Source: Actinomyces timonensis DSM 23838 (lineage in GTDB: Bacteria > Actinomycetota > Actinomycetes > Actinomycetales > Actinomycetaceae). Taken from it: 64,000 nt of DNA. Each line of letters begins with the position of its first letter. Position 1 is the stretch's first letter. The stretch covers positions 322,450 to 386,449 of the forward strand of contig NZ_JH806632.1 in NCBI RefSeq assembly GCF_000295095.1, given 5' to 3'. Below are positions 17,117 through 25,916 of the stretch, piece by piece. Under the pieces are notes generated by a model. The model did not search any database, was not told the DNA's origin, and was given only the letters and a program-made list of their open reading frames with translations. A program made the translations under genes and the position numbers.

Positions 17117-17306
17117 GAGGCGAGTATAGAGAGCGCGGGCCCCGTTCCCCTCATGCGTCCGCTCCCGGCTCACCGCGCCGCGCGCCACACTCGGGGCACG
17201 ACGGCGGGTCGGGCGGGGATTTCCCCAGGCTCCTGGGACAATGCGGTTGATTGCCGCGCTAAGGGCGCGGCGAGCGCACGCTTCACCGCCATGGAAGGGA
17301 CTCACT

Positions 17307-17942
17307 GTGAGCGCGGACAAGACTCTGACCTGGTCCTACACCGAGGAGTTCCCCTATGAGGACGAGATGACGGCCCAGGCGCGCCTGCGCGGTATCGAGC
17401 TCGGCACATCCCCGGTCTCCCCCGCCACCGGCGCCGCCCTGCGCACGCTCGCCGCCGCCGCGGGCGCGAAGTCCGTGGCGGAGATCGGCACGGGCACGGG
17501 GGTCTCCGGTCTGTGGCTCATGGCCGGCATGGGCGCCGATGGCGTGCTGACGACCATCGACGTCGAGGCCGAGTTCCAGCGGGAGGCGCGCCGCGCTTTC
17601 GACGCCGCCGGGTACTCCGGCCACCGCACGCGCATCATCCAGGGGCGCGCCTCCGATGTCATGCCGCGCATGGCGGCGGGCTCCTACGACATGGTCGTGC
17701 TCGACGTCGACCCGCAGGACGCCGAGGACCTGCTCCAGGACGCGCTGCGGATGCTGCGCGCCGGGGGCTCTCTCGTCATCACCCACGCCCTGTGGCGCGA
17801 CCACGTGGCCGACCCCGCGCGCCGCGACGTCGTGACAGTGGCCGCGCGCGAGCTGGGCAAGACCCTCCGCGACGCCGATGGTCTGCTGGCCTCGCTGCTC
17901 CCCGTGGGCGACGGGCTGCTCGTGGCCGTGCGCCGGAGCTGA
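17307..17942 (+). CDS. Class I SAM-dependent O-methyltransferase
   Basis: 211 residues. GTG 17307 follows a good GGAAGGGA site. It begins with the DKTLTWSYTEEFPYED region and has the SAM motif VAEIGTGTGVSGLWL (about 57-71) and VVLDVDPQDAEDLLQDAL, as in catechol-O-methyltransferase-like proteins (mycobacterial Rv1220c type). The acceptor is unknown. It is divergent from tatB and convergent with DUF3117. Confidence 0.85.
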   Translation: MSADKTLTWSYTEEFPYEDEMTAQARLRGIELGTSPVSPATGAALRTLAAAAGAKSVAEIGTGTGVSGLWLMAGMGADGVLTTIDVEAEFQREARRAFDAAGYSGHRTRIIQGRASDVMPRMAAGSYDMVVLDVDPQDAEDLLQDALRMLRAGGSLVITHALWRDHVADPARRDVVTVAARELGKTLRDADGLLASLLPVGDGLLVAVRRS

Positions 17943-18064
17943 GCGCGTCGACGGCGCGAGCCGCGCTGAGAGAGCCGCGGCCTCGACGCTGGCCGGCGCG
18001 AACCGCGACACGCCCCTCGGGGCGAGGCCCGCCGACGAAGAGCTCGGAGAGCCCCGACATAGAG

Positions 18065-18096
18065 GAAGGACCGCCCCATTGTGGGAACGGTCCTTC
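18065..18096. terminator. Bidirectional hairpin
   Basis: GAAGGACCG (18065-18073) pairs with CGGTCCTTC (18088-18096). The inner CCCA/TGGG can extend the stem. It lies between the convergent O-methyltransferase and DUF3117 genes, 18 bp after the DUF3117 stop, and reads as a terminator mainly for DUF3117. Confidence 0.65.
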
Positions 18097-18114
18097 TCCG
18101 ACGCGGTGCGCCGG

Positions 18115-18282
18115 TCAGATCTTGACGGTGGCCAGCGCCTCGCTGAGGGCCTTGATCTCGTCAGGGGTGATCTCGACGACCAGGCGGCCGCCGCCCTCGA
18201 GGGGCATGCGCATGATGATGGCGCGTCCCTCCTTGACGACCTCCAGGGGGCCGTCCCCGGTACGGGGCTTCATGGCAGCCAT
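18115..18282 (-). CDS. DUF3117 family protein
   Basis: 55 residues: begins MAAMKPRTGDGPLEVVKEGR, then IIMRMPLEGGGRLVVEITPDE and a short C-terminal helix. This matches the compact actinobacterial DUF3117 family in length and sequence. ATG 18282 is chosen over ATG 18297 because GGAAGGG lies at good spacing before it and family members begin MAAMKPR. Function is unknown; the conservation suggests a small regulatory or binding protein. Confidence 0.9.
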   Translation of the reverse strand: MAAMKPRTGDGPLEVVKEGRAIIMRMPLEGGGRLVVEITPDEIKALSEALATVKI

Positions 18283-18456
18283 ATGCTTCCCTTCCATCGT
18301 GCTCGCGCGGTTCCGCCCGCGGTGCTGCCTCTCATTCTAAGGCATGATTTCGCGCAGCACGATAAGTAGGACGCAGGGCCCAGGGGCGGGTGCGCCCCCT
18401 CCTCGAATGGCGCGAGCGCGCGATTCCCCACCACCCGGCCCCAGCCGGACCCGGCC

Positions 18457-19209
<753 letters not shown>

Positions 19210-19404
19210 GCCCGCATTTTGTCATCACCGTGCCATCGCAGTGCCATCACCGTGTCGTCACCACGTCTTCACGCAGGCGACGAGCCCTATGTCACAGGTG
19301 CGCCACAGCCCATGACCAGCAAGATCAGATGTTGTGGGAGGTGCCACGCATGAATGCCATCACCTTGTCCGCTAGAAGGGGAGCCTGCCCTGTACGGTCA
19401 AGCC

Positions 19405-21150
19405 ATGTCCCACTCCCCCAAGGTTGCCCCGACCACCGGGGTTGTCCGAACTACCGTCGCGCAGTGGATCTCTGAGGACCCTGATGAGACAACCCGCGAG
19501 GAGCTCGCCGAACTGCTCGCCCGCCACGAGGCGGGGGACCCCGGCGCCACGGCGGCCCTCGCCGAGGCCTTCTCCGGTCCGCTCACCTTCGGCAGTGCCG
19601 GCCTGCGCGGGAGGCTCGGCCCTGGTCTGGGCCGGATGAACCGGGCCGTCGTCATCCGCGCGACGGCCGGCCTGTGCGCCTATCTGTGTGAGGAGATCGG
19701 GGACGGCTTCGTCGTCGTCATCGGCTACGACGCCCGCCGCTGCTCCGATATCTTCGCCCGCGACGCCGCGGCCGTGGTCACGGGCGCGGGGGGCCGGGCC
19801 CTCCTCATGGACTCCCACTGCCCCACCCCTTTGCTGGCCTTCGCCCTGCGGGCGCTGGATGCGGACGCGGGCATCATGGTCACCGCCTCGCACAATCCGG
19901 CCCAGGACTCCGGTTTCAAGGTCTACCTCGGCGGCCGCATGGCGGGCGACTGGGACCGCGGCGCGCAGATCGCGCCCCCGCAGGACGCGGCCATCAGCGA
20001 GGCCATCGCCGCCCTGGGGCCCCTGGACTCGATCCCCCGCGCGGACTCCGGTTGGGAGCCGGTCGGGCCCGGGCTGCGCGAGGAGTACATCGAGCGTGTG
20101 GTCACCTCTGCCCGGACGCGCGCGGCCGCGGAGCTGCGCATCGTCCTCAGCGCGATGCACGGCGTGGGCGGGCAGATCTGCCTCGAGGCACTGCGCCGGG
20201 CGGGCTTCGACGACGTCATCGTCGTCCCCGAGCAGTTCGATCCCGATCCGGGGTTCCCCACCGTGGACATCCCGAACCCCGAGGAGGCCGGAGCCATGGA
20301 CCTCCTGCTGAACCTGGCTCGCGAGAAGGGGGCGGATCTGGCCATCGCCCTCGATCCCGACGCGGACCGCTGCTCCGTGGCCGTCCCCGATGAGACGGTG
20401 CCCGGCGGATGGCGCCAGCTCACGGGCGACGCCGTCGGCATCCTCCTGGGCGAGCAGGCGGCCGAGCTCGCCGCCTTCACCGGCGCGGGCGTGCTGGCCT
20501 CCTCCATCGCCTCGGGCCGGATGCTGCGCAAGATCGCCCAGGACCACGGGCTGGCGCACCGCATCACCCCCACCGGATTCACCTGGATCAGCCGCGTTCC
20601 CGGGCTCGTCTTCGGCTACGAGGAGGCCATGGGCTACTGCGTCGACCCCGCCTCCGTGCGGGACAAGGACGGCATCGCCGCGGCGGTGCGCATCGCCCTC
20701 CTCTCCTCGGTCCTCAAGGCGCAGGGCCGTTCCCTGCTCTCGCTCCTGGACCAGCTCGCCCAGCGGCACGGCCTGCACCTGACCTGCCAGATGAGCGCGC
20801 GCGTGGAGGACCCGGAGATCATCGGCGGCATCATGCGGCGCCTTCGCGAGGGCGGGGCCCCCGCGAAACTCGCGGGCTCCCCCGTGGTGGATGTCTTCGA
20901 CCTCCTCGATGGGGCGAGCGACGGCAACGGCGCGCAGCTCCCGCCGGCGGACGGGATCATCATCAAGACGGCCGCGGACGACCGCGTCGTCGTGCGTCCC
21001 TCGGGCACGGAGCGCAAGCTCAAGTGCTACTGCGAGGTCGTCATGGACGTCCCCGAGACCGAGGAGGTCTCGGCCGTGCGCACCGCCGCCGCGGATCGCC
21101 TCGCCCTCATCAAGGACGACCTGCGCGGGGTGCTGGGGATCTGCGCCTGA
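19405..21150 (+). CDS. Phospho-sugar mutase (phosphoglucomutase/phosphomannomutase family)
   Basis: 581 residues, the long PGM2-like class. Catalytic phosphoserine motif TASHNP (about 162-167), metal loop DPDADRC (about 319-325), sugar-binding EEAMGY (about 409-414) and phosphate-binding RPSGTE (about 532-537) are all intact. It interconverts hexose or pentose 1- and 6(5)-phosphates; the exact sugar cannot be told. With ManC 5 kb away it could feed GDP-mannose, but it is not in an operon with it. ATG 19405 has TACGGT 6 nt upstream. Its last 41 bp overlap the end of the opposing permease gene. Confidence 0.9.
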   Translation: MSHSPKVAPTTGVVRTTVAQWISEDPDETTREELAELLARHEAGDPGATAALAEAFSGPLTFGSAGLRGRLGPGLGRMNRAVVIRATAGLCAYLCEEIGDGFVVVIGYDARRCSDIFARDAAAVVTGAGGRALLMDSHCPTPLLAFALRALDADAGIMVTASHNPAQDSGFKVYLGGRMAGDWDRGAQIAPPQDAAISEAIAALGPLDSIPRADSGWEPVGPGLREEYIERVVTSARTRAAAELRIVLSAMHGVGGQICLEALRRAGFDDVIVVPEQFDPDPGFPTVDIPNPEEAGAMDLLLNLAREKGADLAIALDPDADRCSVAVPDETVPGGWRQLTGDAVGILLGEQAAELAAFTGAGVLASSIASGRMLRKIAQDHGLAHRITPTGFTWISRVPGLVFGYEEAMGYCVDPASVRDKDGIAAAVRIALLSSVLKAQGRSLLSLLDQLAQRHGLHLTCQMSARVEDPEIIGGIMRRLREGGAPAKLAGSPVVDVFDLLDGASDGNGAQLPPADGIIIKTAADDRVVVRPSGTERKLKCYCEVVMDVPETEEVSAVRTAAADRLALIKDDLRGVLGICA

Positions 21151-21994
21151 GCCCCCGCCAGCAGGCCGCCACCAGGTAGACCGCGGCGGCGACGGCGGCG
21201 ATCATGCCGCCCACGGAGAGCCGCAGGGCCACACCGAGGGCGAGTCCCCCCAGCGCGCAGGCCGCTCCGAGCAGCGGCGCGGTGAGGAGCAGCCCGCGGG
21301 CGGAGCGCGCCGAGGGCGCCAGCGCGGCTGCCGGGGCGGCGATAAGCGCGATGGGCAGGATCGTGCCGACGGCGGGCACGAGCACCACGATCGTGGCGGT
21401 GATGAGGACGAGCACAGCCCCCTCGGCCCAGAGCGCCCTCAGGCCCGCGGCGCGATGGCCCACCGGGTCGAAGGCGTGGAAGACGAGCGCCCGCCCACTC
21501 AGTGCCACCACGGCCACCGCCACCGCCAGCACCGTGGCCACGGCGACGACGTCGACCCTCCCCACGTTGAGCACCGAGCCGGTGAGGAAGGAGTCGATCT
21601 TGAGCGGCAGGGGCTTGAACCAACTGGCCAGGAAGTAGCCGAGCGCGAAACCGATGGTGAGCACGATGCCCGCCGCCGACTGCGGCCCCAGCCCCTCGAC
21701 GCGGGCCAGCACCCGCATGAGGGCGGCCATGGGCAGGCACATGAGGGCCGCGCCGATGAGCAGCATCGTGCTCAGCAGCTCGAATCCTGGGCGCCCGTGC
21801 CCCAGGGCCCCCGCGATCCAGGTGGCGGCGACGACGCCGAGGATCGCCCCGGGGAAGGTCGCATGGGTGAGTGACTCGGTGAAGAAGACCCGCCGGGACA
21901 GCAGCGCCAGGGCGCCGACGAGGCCCGCGAGGAGCCCCATGAGGAGGGCCTCGAGGGCGGGCAGGGCCAGCAGACCAGCGGAGACAGCGCTCAT
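21110..21994 (-). CDS. Metal ABC transporter permease (ZnuB/MntB type), second copy
   Basis: 294 residues and about eight membrane helices. Begins MSAVSAGLLALPALEALLMG and contains SLTHATFPGAILG, the typical coupling region of the ABC-3 family, and HAFDPVGHRAAGL. It overlaps the preceding permease start by 4 bp (21991-21994). Its 3' end overlaps the mutase gene on the other strand by 41 bp. Two different permease genes imply a heterodimeric channel for manganese, zinc or iron. Confidence 0.9.
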   Translation of the reverse strand: MSAVSAGLLALPALEALLMGLLAGLVGALALLSRRVFFTESLTHATFPGAILGVVAATWIAGALGHGRPGFELLSTMLLIGAALMCLPMAALMRVLARVEGLGPQSAAGIVLTIGFALGYFLASWFKPLPLKIDSFLTGSVLNVGRVDVVAVATVLAVAVAVVALSGRALVFHAFDPVGHRAAGLRALWAEGAVLVLITATIVVLVPAVGTILPIALIAAPAAALAPSARSARGLLLTAPLLGAACALGGLALGVALRLSVGGMIAAVAAAVYLVAACWRGLRRRSPAPRAGRP

Positions 21995-22950
21995 GCTCCC
22001 TCCCGCCCGCGCAGTCGGCGCCGCGCGGAGGCGGCGATGATCGCGCCCAGGAGCAGCGCCGTCGTCGCCAGGCTGACGGCGGCCTGCGGGGAGACCGGCC
22101 GGGGGCTGGGCATGACGGCGGCGAGCATGCCGAGGTAGCCGCCGAGCACGCCGGTGGCCACGGCGATGATGACCATGGGGCGCACCCGGTGGGCGAGGAC
22201 CCGTCCGGTGGCTCCGGGGACAATGAGCGCCCCGATGACGAGCAGCGTGCCCACGGCCGTGGAGGCCGAGACGACGACGGCCGCGATAGCCGCGTTGAGG
22301 GCGAGGTCGAGTGCGAGGAGGCGATGGCCGGCGGCGCGCGCGCCCACGGGGTCGAAGGCGTAGGCGACCTGCCCGCGCCAGGTGGCGGCCACGAGGATGA
22401 CGGCGACGAGGCAGGCCACGAGCGCGCGGGCGAGCCCGGCGTCGGTGATCTCCAGGAGGCGGCCGAACATGAGGGCCTCCAACTGCCCGGACATGTCCCC
22501 CGTGGCCAGGGACAGGATGATGCCCACGGAGAAGAAGCCGGTGAGCAGGACAGCGGTCCCGGCCTCGGCGCCCCCTCCCCCGGCCGAGCGGCGGGCCCCG
22601 ACGGCGCGCCCCGAGTGGTGGGACAGGAGTGTCAGCCCGGCCGCGGCGATCATGGCCACGATCGAGGCCGCCGGGATGATCGCGTCGATCCCCCAGAAGG
22701 CGGCGCCGGCAACGATCCCGGGGAAGACGGCGTGGACGAGGGCCTCGGCGCTGAACTCCGCGCCCCGGAGGTTGACGAGGACTCCGACGACGCCCGAGAC
22801 GATCCCCAGCAGGACCACCATGACCAGGGGTCGGAAGAAGAAGGGGGCGCTGGCCAGGGGGATGAGCCCGGGGACGTCGACGAGGGCGAGTCGCAGCTGC
22901 TCGACGGCGCCCGCCACCAGCGCGGTCAGTGGGTCGGCGCCGCTCATCAT
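21991..22950 (-). CDS. Metal ABC transporter permease (ZnuB/MntB type), first copy
   Basis: 319 residues with about eight helices. Signature segments are FSAEALVHAVFPGIVAG (the coupling helix) and YAFDPVGARAAG; a hydrophilic loop rich in Gly and Ala lies near residue 125. The ATG 22950 overlaps the ATPase stop (ATGA), so translation is coupled. It forms the membrane channel together with the neighbouring permease. Confidence 0.9.
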   Translation of the reverse strand: MMSGADPLTALVAGAVEQLRLALVDVPGLIPLASAPFFFRPLVMVVLLGIVSGVVGVLVNLRGAEFSAEALVHAVFPGIVAGAAFWGIDAIIPAASIVAMIAAAGLTLLSHHSGRAVGARRSAGGGGAEAGTAVLLTGFFSVGIILSLATGDMSGQLEALMFGRLLEITDAGLARALVACLVAVILVAATWRGQVAYAFDPVGARAAGHRLLALDLALNAAIAAVVVSASTAVGTLLVIGALIVPGATGRVLAHRVRPMVIIAVATGVLGGYLGMLAAVMPSPRPVSPQAAVSLATTALLLGAIIAASARRRLRGREGA

Positions 22951-23789
22951 GCCGCCCCTGCCAGGGGGAGGAGCTCGTCGCTGCCACTCGCCCCGGCACC
23001 GTAGGCCTGCTCGATGAGCTCGGGTATGAGGACGTCCTGGCGGGGCCCGAAGGCGATCTGGCGCCCGGCCAGGAGGGCCACCTGCTCGCAGCACTCCCGG
23101 GCGATGACGAGGTCGTGGGTGGAGATGACCAGGGCGACGCCGTCGTCCTTGAGAGTGGCGATGATGCGCAGGAGGGCGTCGCGGTTGGGCTGGTCGAGGC
23201 CGTTGAAGGGCTCGTCGAGGGCGATGAGGCGGGGGCGGGCGGCGATGCAGCGGGCGACGAGGACGCGCTGCTGCTGGCCACCGGACAGGGTGCCGAAGCG
23301 CCGTCCGGCGGCCTCGCCCAGGCCCACGGCTTCCAGGGCGTCCAGGGCGCGCTGGAGGGCCTCGCGGCGGCGCGCTCCGAGCAGCGGGAGCGCGCCGAGG
23401 CGGGCCATGGAGGCGGTGATCCCCATGAGGACGACGTCGAGGACGGTGACCGGGAAGGTGGGATCGAGGTCGGCGACCTGGGGGACGTAGCCGATCGAGC
23501 CGCGCTGGGCCCTCCCGGGCGCTCGCCCGCAGACCTCGATGCGACCGGCGGCGACGTCGACCATGCCGAGCAGCCCGCGCAGCAGGGTGGTCTTCCCCGA
23601 GCCGTTGGGGCCGATGAGGGCGAGCGCGGTGCCCGGCGCCACCTGGCCGGTGACGCCGGTGAGCACGGTGGAGCGCCCGTAGGCGAGGGCGGCGCCGTCG
23701 CAGCGGACGACGGCGCCCCCGCCCCCGGGTGGCTCAGCGCTCACCTCAGTGCTCACCGCGCGGCCCATCGTGCTGCCAGCGCTGCTCAC
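22947..23789 (-). CDS. Metal ABC transporter ATP-binding protein
   Basis: 280 residues with Walker A GPNGSGKTT (about 59-67), Q-loop GYVPQ, signature LSGGQQQR (about 170-177), Walker B RLIALDEP and the H-loop STHD. The first 28 residues are a low-complexity extension. Its start overlaps the binding-protein stop by 4 bp. It energises import by the adjacent permeases. Confidence 0.92.
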   Translation of the reverse strand: MSSAGSTMGRAVSTEVSAEPPGGGGAVVRCDGAALAYGRSTVLTGVTGQVAPGTALALIGPNGSGKTTLLRGLLGMVDVAAGRIEVCGRAPGRAQRGSIGYVPQVADLDPTFPVTVLDVVLMGITASMARLGALPLLGARRREALQRALDALEAVGLGEAAGRRFGTLSGGQQQRVLVARCIAARPRLIALDEPFNGLDQPNRDALLRIIATLKDDGVALVISTHDLVIARECCEQVALLAGRQIAFGPRQDVLIPELIEQAYGAGASGSDELLPLAGAA

Positions 23790-24991
23790 TGCGCCGCCGC
23801 CTTGGGGGTCCAGGTGGTCAGCGAGGCGGGGATGGGCGCGACGGTGCCGCCCCAGGCGTTGGTGAGCCCGGTGACGTTGTGGAGGATGGAGCCGATGTAG
23901 GTCTCGCCGTCGGAGCCGGGCTCGCCCAGGGAGTCGCCGTAGAGCGCCTCATCGCCGATGATCGCCTTGACGCCGGCGGTCTCGGCCACCTTGCGCACGG
24001 AGGCGGGGTTGTTGGAGTTCTCGGCGAAGATCGCCACGGCACCGGAGGCTGTGACGGCGTCGGCGGTGGTCTGGATCTGCTGGGCGGTGGCGTCCTGCTG
24101 GGCGTTGAAGTCGGACAGGGCCGCGCCCTCGAACTTCAGGCCGTAGGCCTTCGAGAGGTAGCCGAAGGCGTCGTGGCTGGTGAACAGGACGCGCTTGTCC
24201 GCCGGGACGGACTCGAGGCTGGTGCGGGCCCAGGTGTCGAGCTCGGAGAGGAGGCCGGCGTAGGCCTCGGTGTGCTCGTTGATGGTGGCGGCGCCGGCCG
24301 GCGAGGCCTTCGCCAGGGCCTCGCCGATGTTGCGCACCTGGACCATGGCTCCGGCGGGAGCAGTCCATACGTGGGGGTCGAAGCGGAACTCGGGCTCGGA
24401 CTCGCCCTCCTCCGGGGCGAAGGGCCAGGGGGCGACGTCGACCTTCTGGCTGCCGCGCTCGACGGTGTAGGGCAGGGCTGCCTCCTTGGCCTTCTGGGCG
24501 TCGAGGTCGTCGACGTCGGCGGCGCCGTAGACGCCGGAGGTGACGACCATCGTCCCCTTGAAGCCGGTGGAGGTGACGGCGTCGTCGAGGAAGTGCTCGA
24601 GGTCCACTCCGGAGATGAGGAAGAGGTCGGCCTCGGACAGGGCGCGCGCCTGCGCGGCGGTCATGTCGTGCTCGTGGGCGGAGGCATTGGGGGCGAGGAG
24701 GCAGGTGAGGTTGATGCTGGCGCTGGCCTTCGCGGCCTCGGGGCCCAGGTGGGTGGTGGAGCCGTCGGCGCCGGTGCGGTCCAGGGCCAGGGTTTCCGAG
24801 CCGTCGGGCTTGCCACCGGTGGCGATCTGGGTGACGTAGTCGCAGATCTGGGTGGTCGAGGCGACGACCTTGACGGCGTTGGCCGAGCTTTGGGTGGCGG
24901 GAGTGGAGCAGGCGGCGACGGCGGGGACGGCGAGCGCGAGGGAGGCCAGGGCGACGGCGGCCCTGCGCCCCGGAGTGGGGATGGTTCTCAT
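23786..24991 (-). CDS. Metal ABC transporter substrate-binding lipoprotein (ZnuA/MntA-like)
   Basis: 401 residues from ATG 24991. Signal peptide with lipobox VAAC (Cys28) for lipid anchoring. Cluster A-I family features: a histidine-containing stretch NASAHEHD (about 109), FRFDPHVW (the metal His, about 205), SHDAFGYLSKAYGL (about 270) and a late DSLGEPGSDGETYIGSILHN. This fits manganese or zinc binding proteins; the metal cannot be decided. Start 24991 is chosen over ATG 25003 because TATGCT lies 7 nt before it within the probable promoter. First gene of the four-gene importer operon. Confidence 0.9.
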   Translation of the reverse strand: MRTIPTPGRRAAVALASLALAVPAVAACSTPATQSSANAVKVVASTTQICDYVTQIATGGKPDGSETLALDRTGADGSTTHLGPEAAKASASINLTCLLAPNASAHEHDMTAAQARALSEADLFLISGVDLEHFLDDAVTSTGFKGTMVVTSGVYGAADVDDLDAQKAKEAALPYTVERGSQKVDVAPWPFAPEEGESEPEFRFDPHVWTAPAGAMVQVRNIGEALAKASPAGAATINEHTEAYAGLLSELDTWARTSLESVPADKRVLFTSHDAFGYLSKAYGLKFEGAALSDFNAQQDATAQQIQTTADAVTASGAVAIFAENSNNPASVRKVAETAGVKAIIGDEALYGDSLGEPGSDGETYIGSILHNVTGLTNAWGGTVAPIPASLTTWTPKAAAQ

Positions 24992-24998
24992 AAGGCGG

Positions 24999-25038
24999 AG
25001 CATAGTTTCGGGCTTCCGAACTTCGCAAACCCGAAACT
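24999..25038 (-). promoter_or_regulatory. Promoter with overlapping operator dyad for the metal ABC operon
   Basis: On the minus strand TTGCGA (25028-25023), 18-bp spacer, TATGCT (25004-24999) and 7 nt to ATG 24991. A 9-bp inverted repeat AGTTTCGGG (25004-25012) / CCCGAAACT (25030-25038) covers -10 to -35, and a nested TTCGG/CCGAA dyad sits inside. This geometry fits repression by a metal-sensing dimer (MntR/DtxR or Fur/Zur class), inferred from context only. Confidence 0.65.
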
Positions 25039-25120
25039 TCTCACGCTGTGTTTGGCGGTGGCGCTGGGGCGCGATGGCTCGCGCCCATCCGGGCAGCTGC
25101 CAGTGACGACGATGCGGAGA

Positions 25121-25900
25121 TCAGCGGGGAAGGATGAGGGCAAGGACTGTGGGCCAGTGGCCGAGGGCCTCCGGGCCGCTCCCCCGGCGCGCGCCCTCGC
25201 CGCGTGGGGCGAGGAGGTCGATCTCGTGGACGCGCCCGCCACTGGGCTCGTAGAGGCGCAGCCAGCCGGGGCCAGCAGTGGGGCCAGCACTCGGGCCAGC
25301 TGCCGGGTCAGCGGTGGCGGGGGCGGCCCCGCCCCAGGGAAGGGCGAGCACGTAGTGGCGCGGGATCGCTGGCCCGGCAGCAACTACCGCTCTCGCCCGG
25401 CCCCGCCATCCAGCGGGTTCGGCCGGGGGCCGCAGGAGCGGCCCGCCTGTGAGCAGGAGGACCGGCAGGCCGTCGGCGAGGTGGGCCCGGGCGTCCTCAA
25501 GCGCCTCGGGGAAGGCGCGGCCCGTATCGCGCGTCCAGCGCACCCGGTAGCGGCGTCCGGTGAGGCGGGCCAGCTCGCGGGCGAGGGACCAGGGGGTCGA
25601 GCCGAGAGCGCTCGGCCAGGGGGCCAGGCGCGCGATGGCACGGTGGTTGAGGGAGCGCTGGATGCCGCGCTGCGCCTGCGCCAGCTCCTCGGGCGACGGC
25701 GCCCCAGCCCCGCTGTCCGTTGCGCCGCCCGCCCCACTGGCGCCGGCCGCCCAGCTGGCGGGCTCGTGCCCCGCGAGGACGCGGGCCGCGAGCAGACAGG
25801 TGGCCCCGCAGGTGGTGGGGTCCATCTGGGTCATCGAGGTCACCGAAGCCACCGAGATCGCAGTCTCGAATCGCGCCTCGCGCCCAGCCTCCTCCGCCAT
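25121..25900 (-). CDS. Putative C39/papain-like cysteine peptidase-fold protein
   Basis: 259 residues, not matched to a named protein. Near residue 25 it has QMDPTTCGATCLLAARVLAG, which resembles the catalytic Cys segment of C39-like peptidases (QxDxxTCG with the Cys at the start of a helix). A later PRHYVLALP gives a histidine at the right place and LRLYEPSGGRVHEIDL follows, like the His and Asp strands of that fold. No signal peptide and no ABC module. The start ATG 25900 follows a GGAGG site. Function is inferred; it could be a cytoplasmic protease or an inactive relative. ManC lies 17 bp upstream in the same direction. Confidence 0.55.
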   Translation of the reverse strand: MAEEAGREARFETAISVASVTSMTQMDPTTCGATCLLAARVLAGHEPASWAAGASGAGGATDSGAGAPSPEELAQAQRGIQRSLNHRAIARLAPWPSALGSTPWSLARELARLTGRRYRVRWTRDTGRAFPEALEDARAHLADGLPVLLLTGGPLLRPPAEPAGWRGRARAVVAAGPAIPRHYVLALPWGGAAPATADPAAGPSAGPTAGPGWLRLYEPSGGRVHEIDLLAPRGEGARRGSGPEALGHWPTVLALILPR

Positions 25901-25916
25901 TGTTCCCCCTCCAGGG

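Noticed and set aside
16163-17320. Extended TatB start at 17320
   Set aside because: The extra 68 residues are basic and would precede the membrane helix that must begin TatB; a TATACT element 6 nt before GTG 17116 places the transcription start at that codon.
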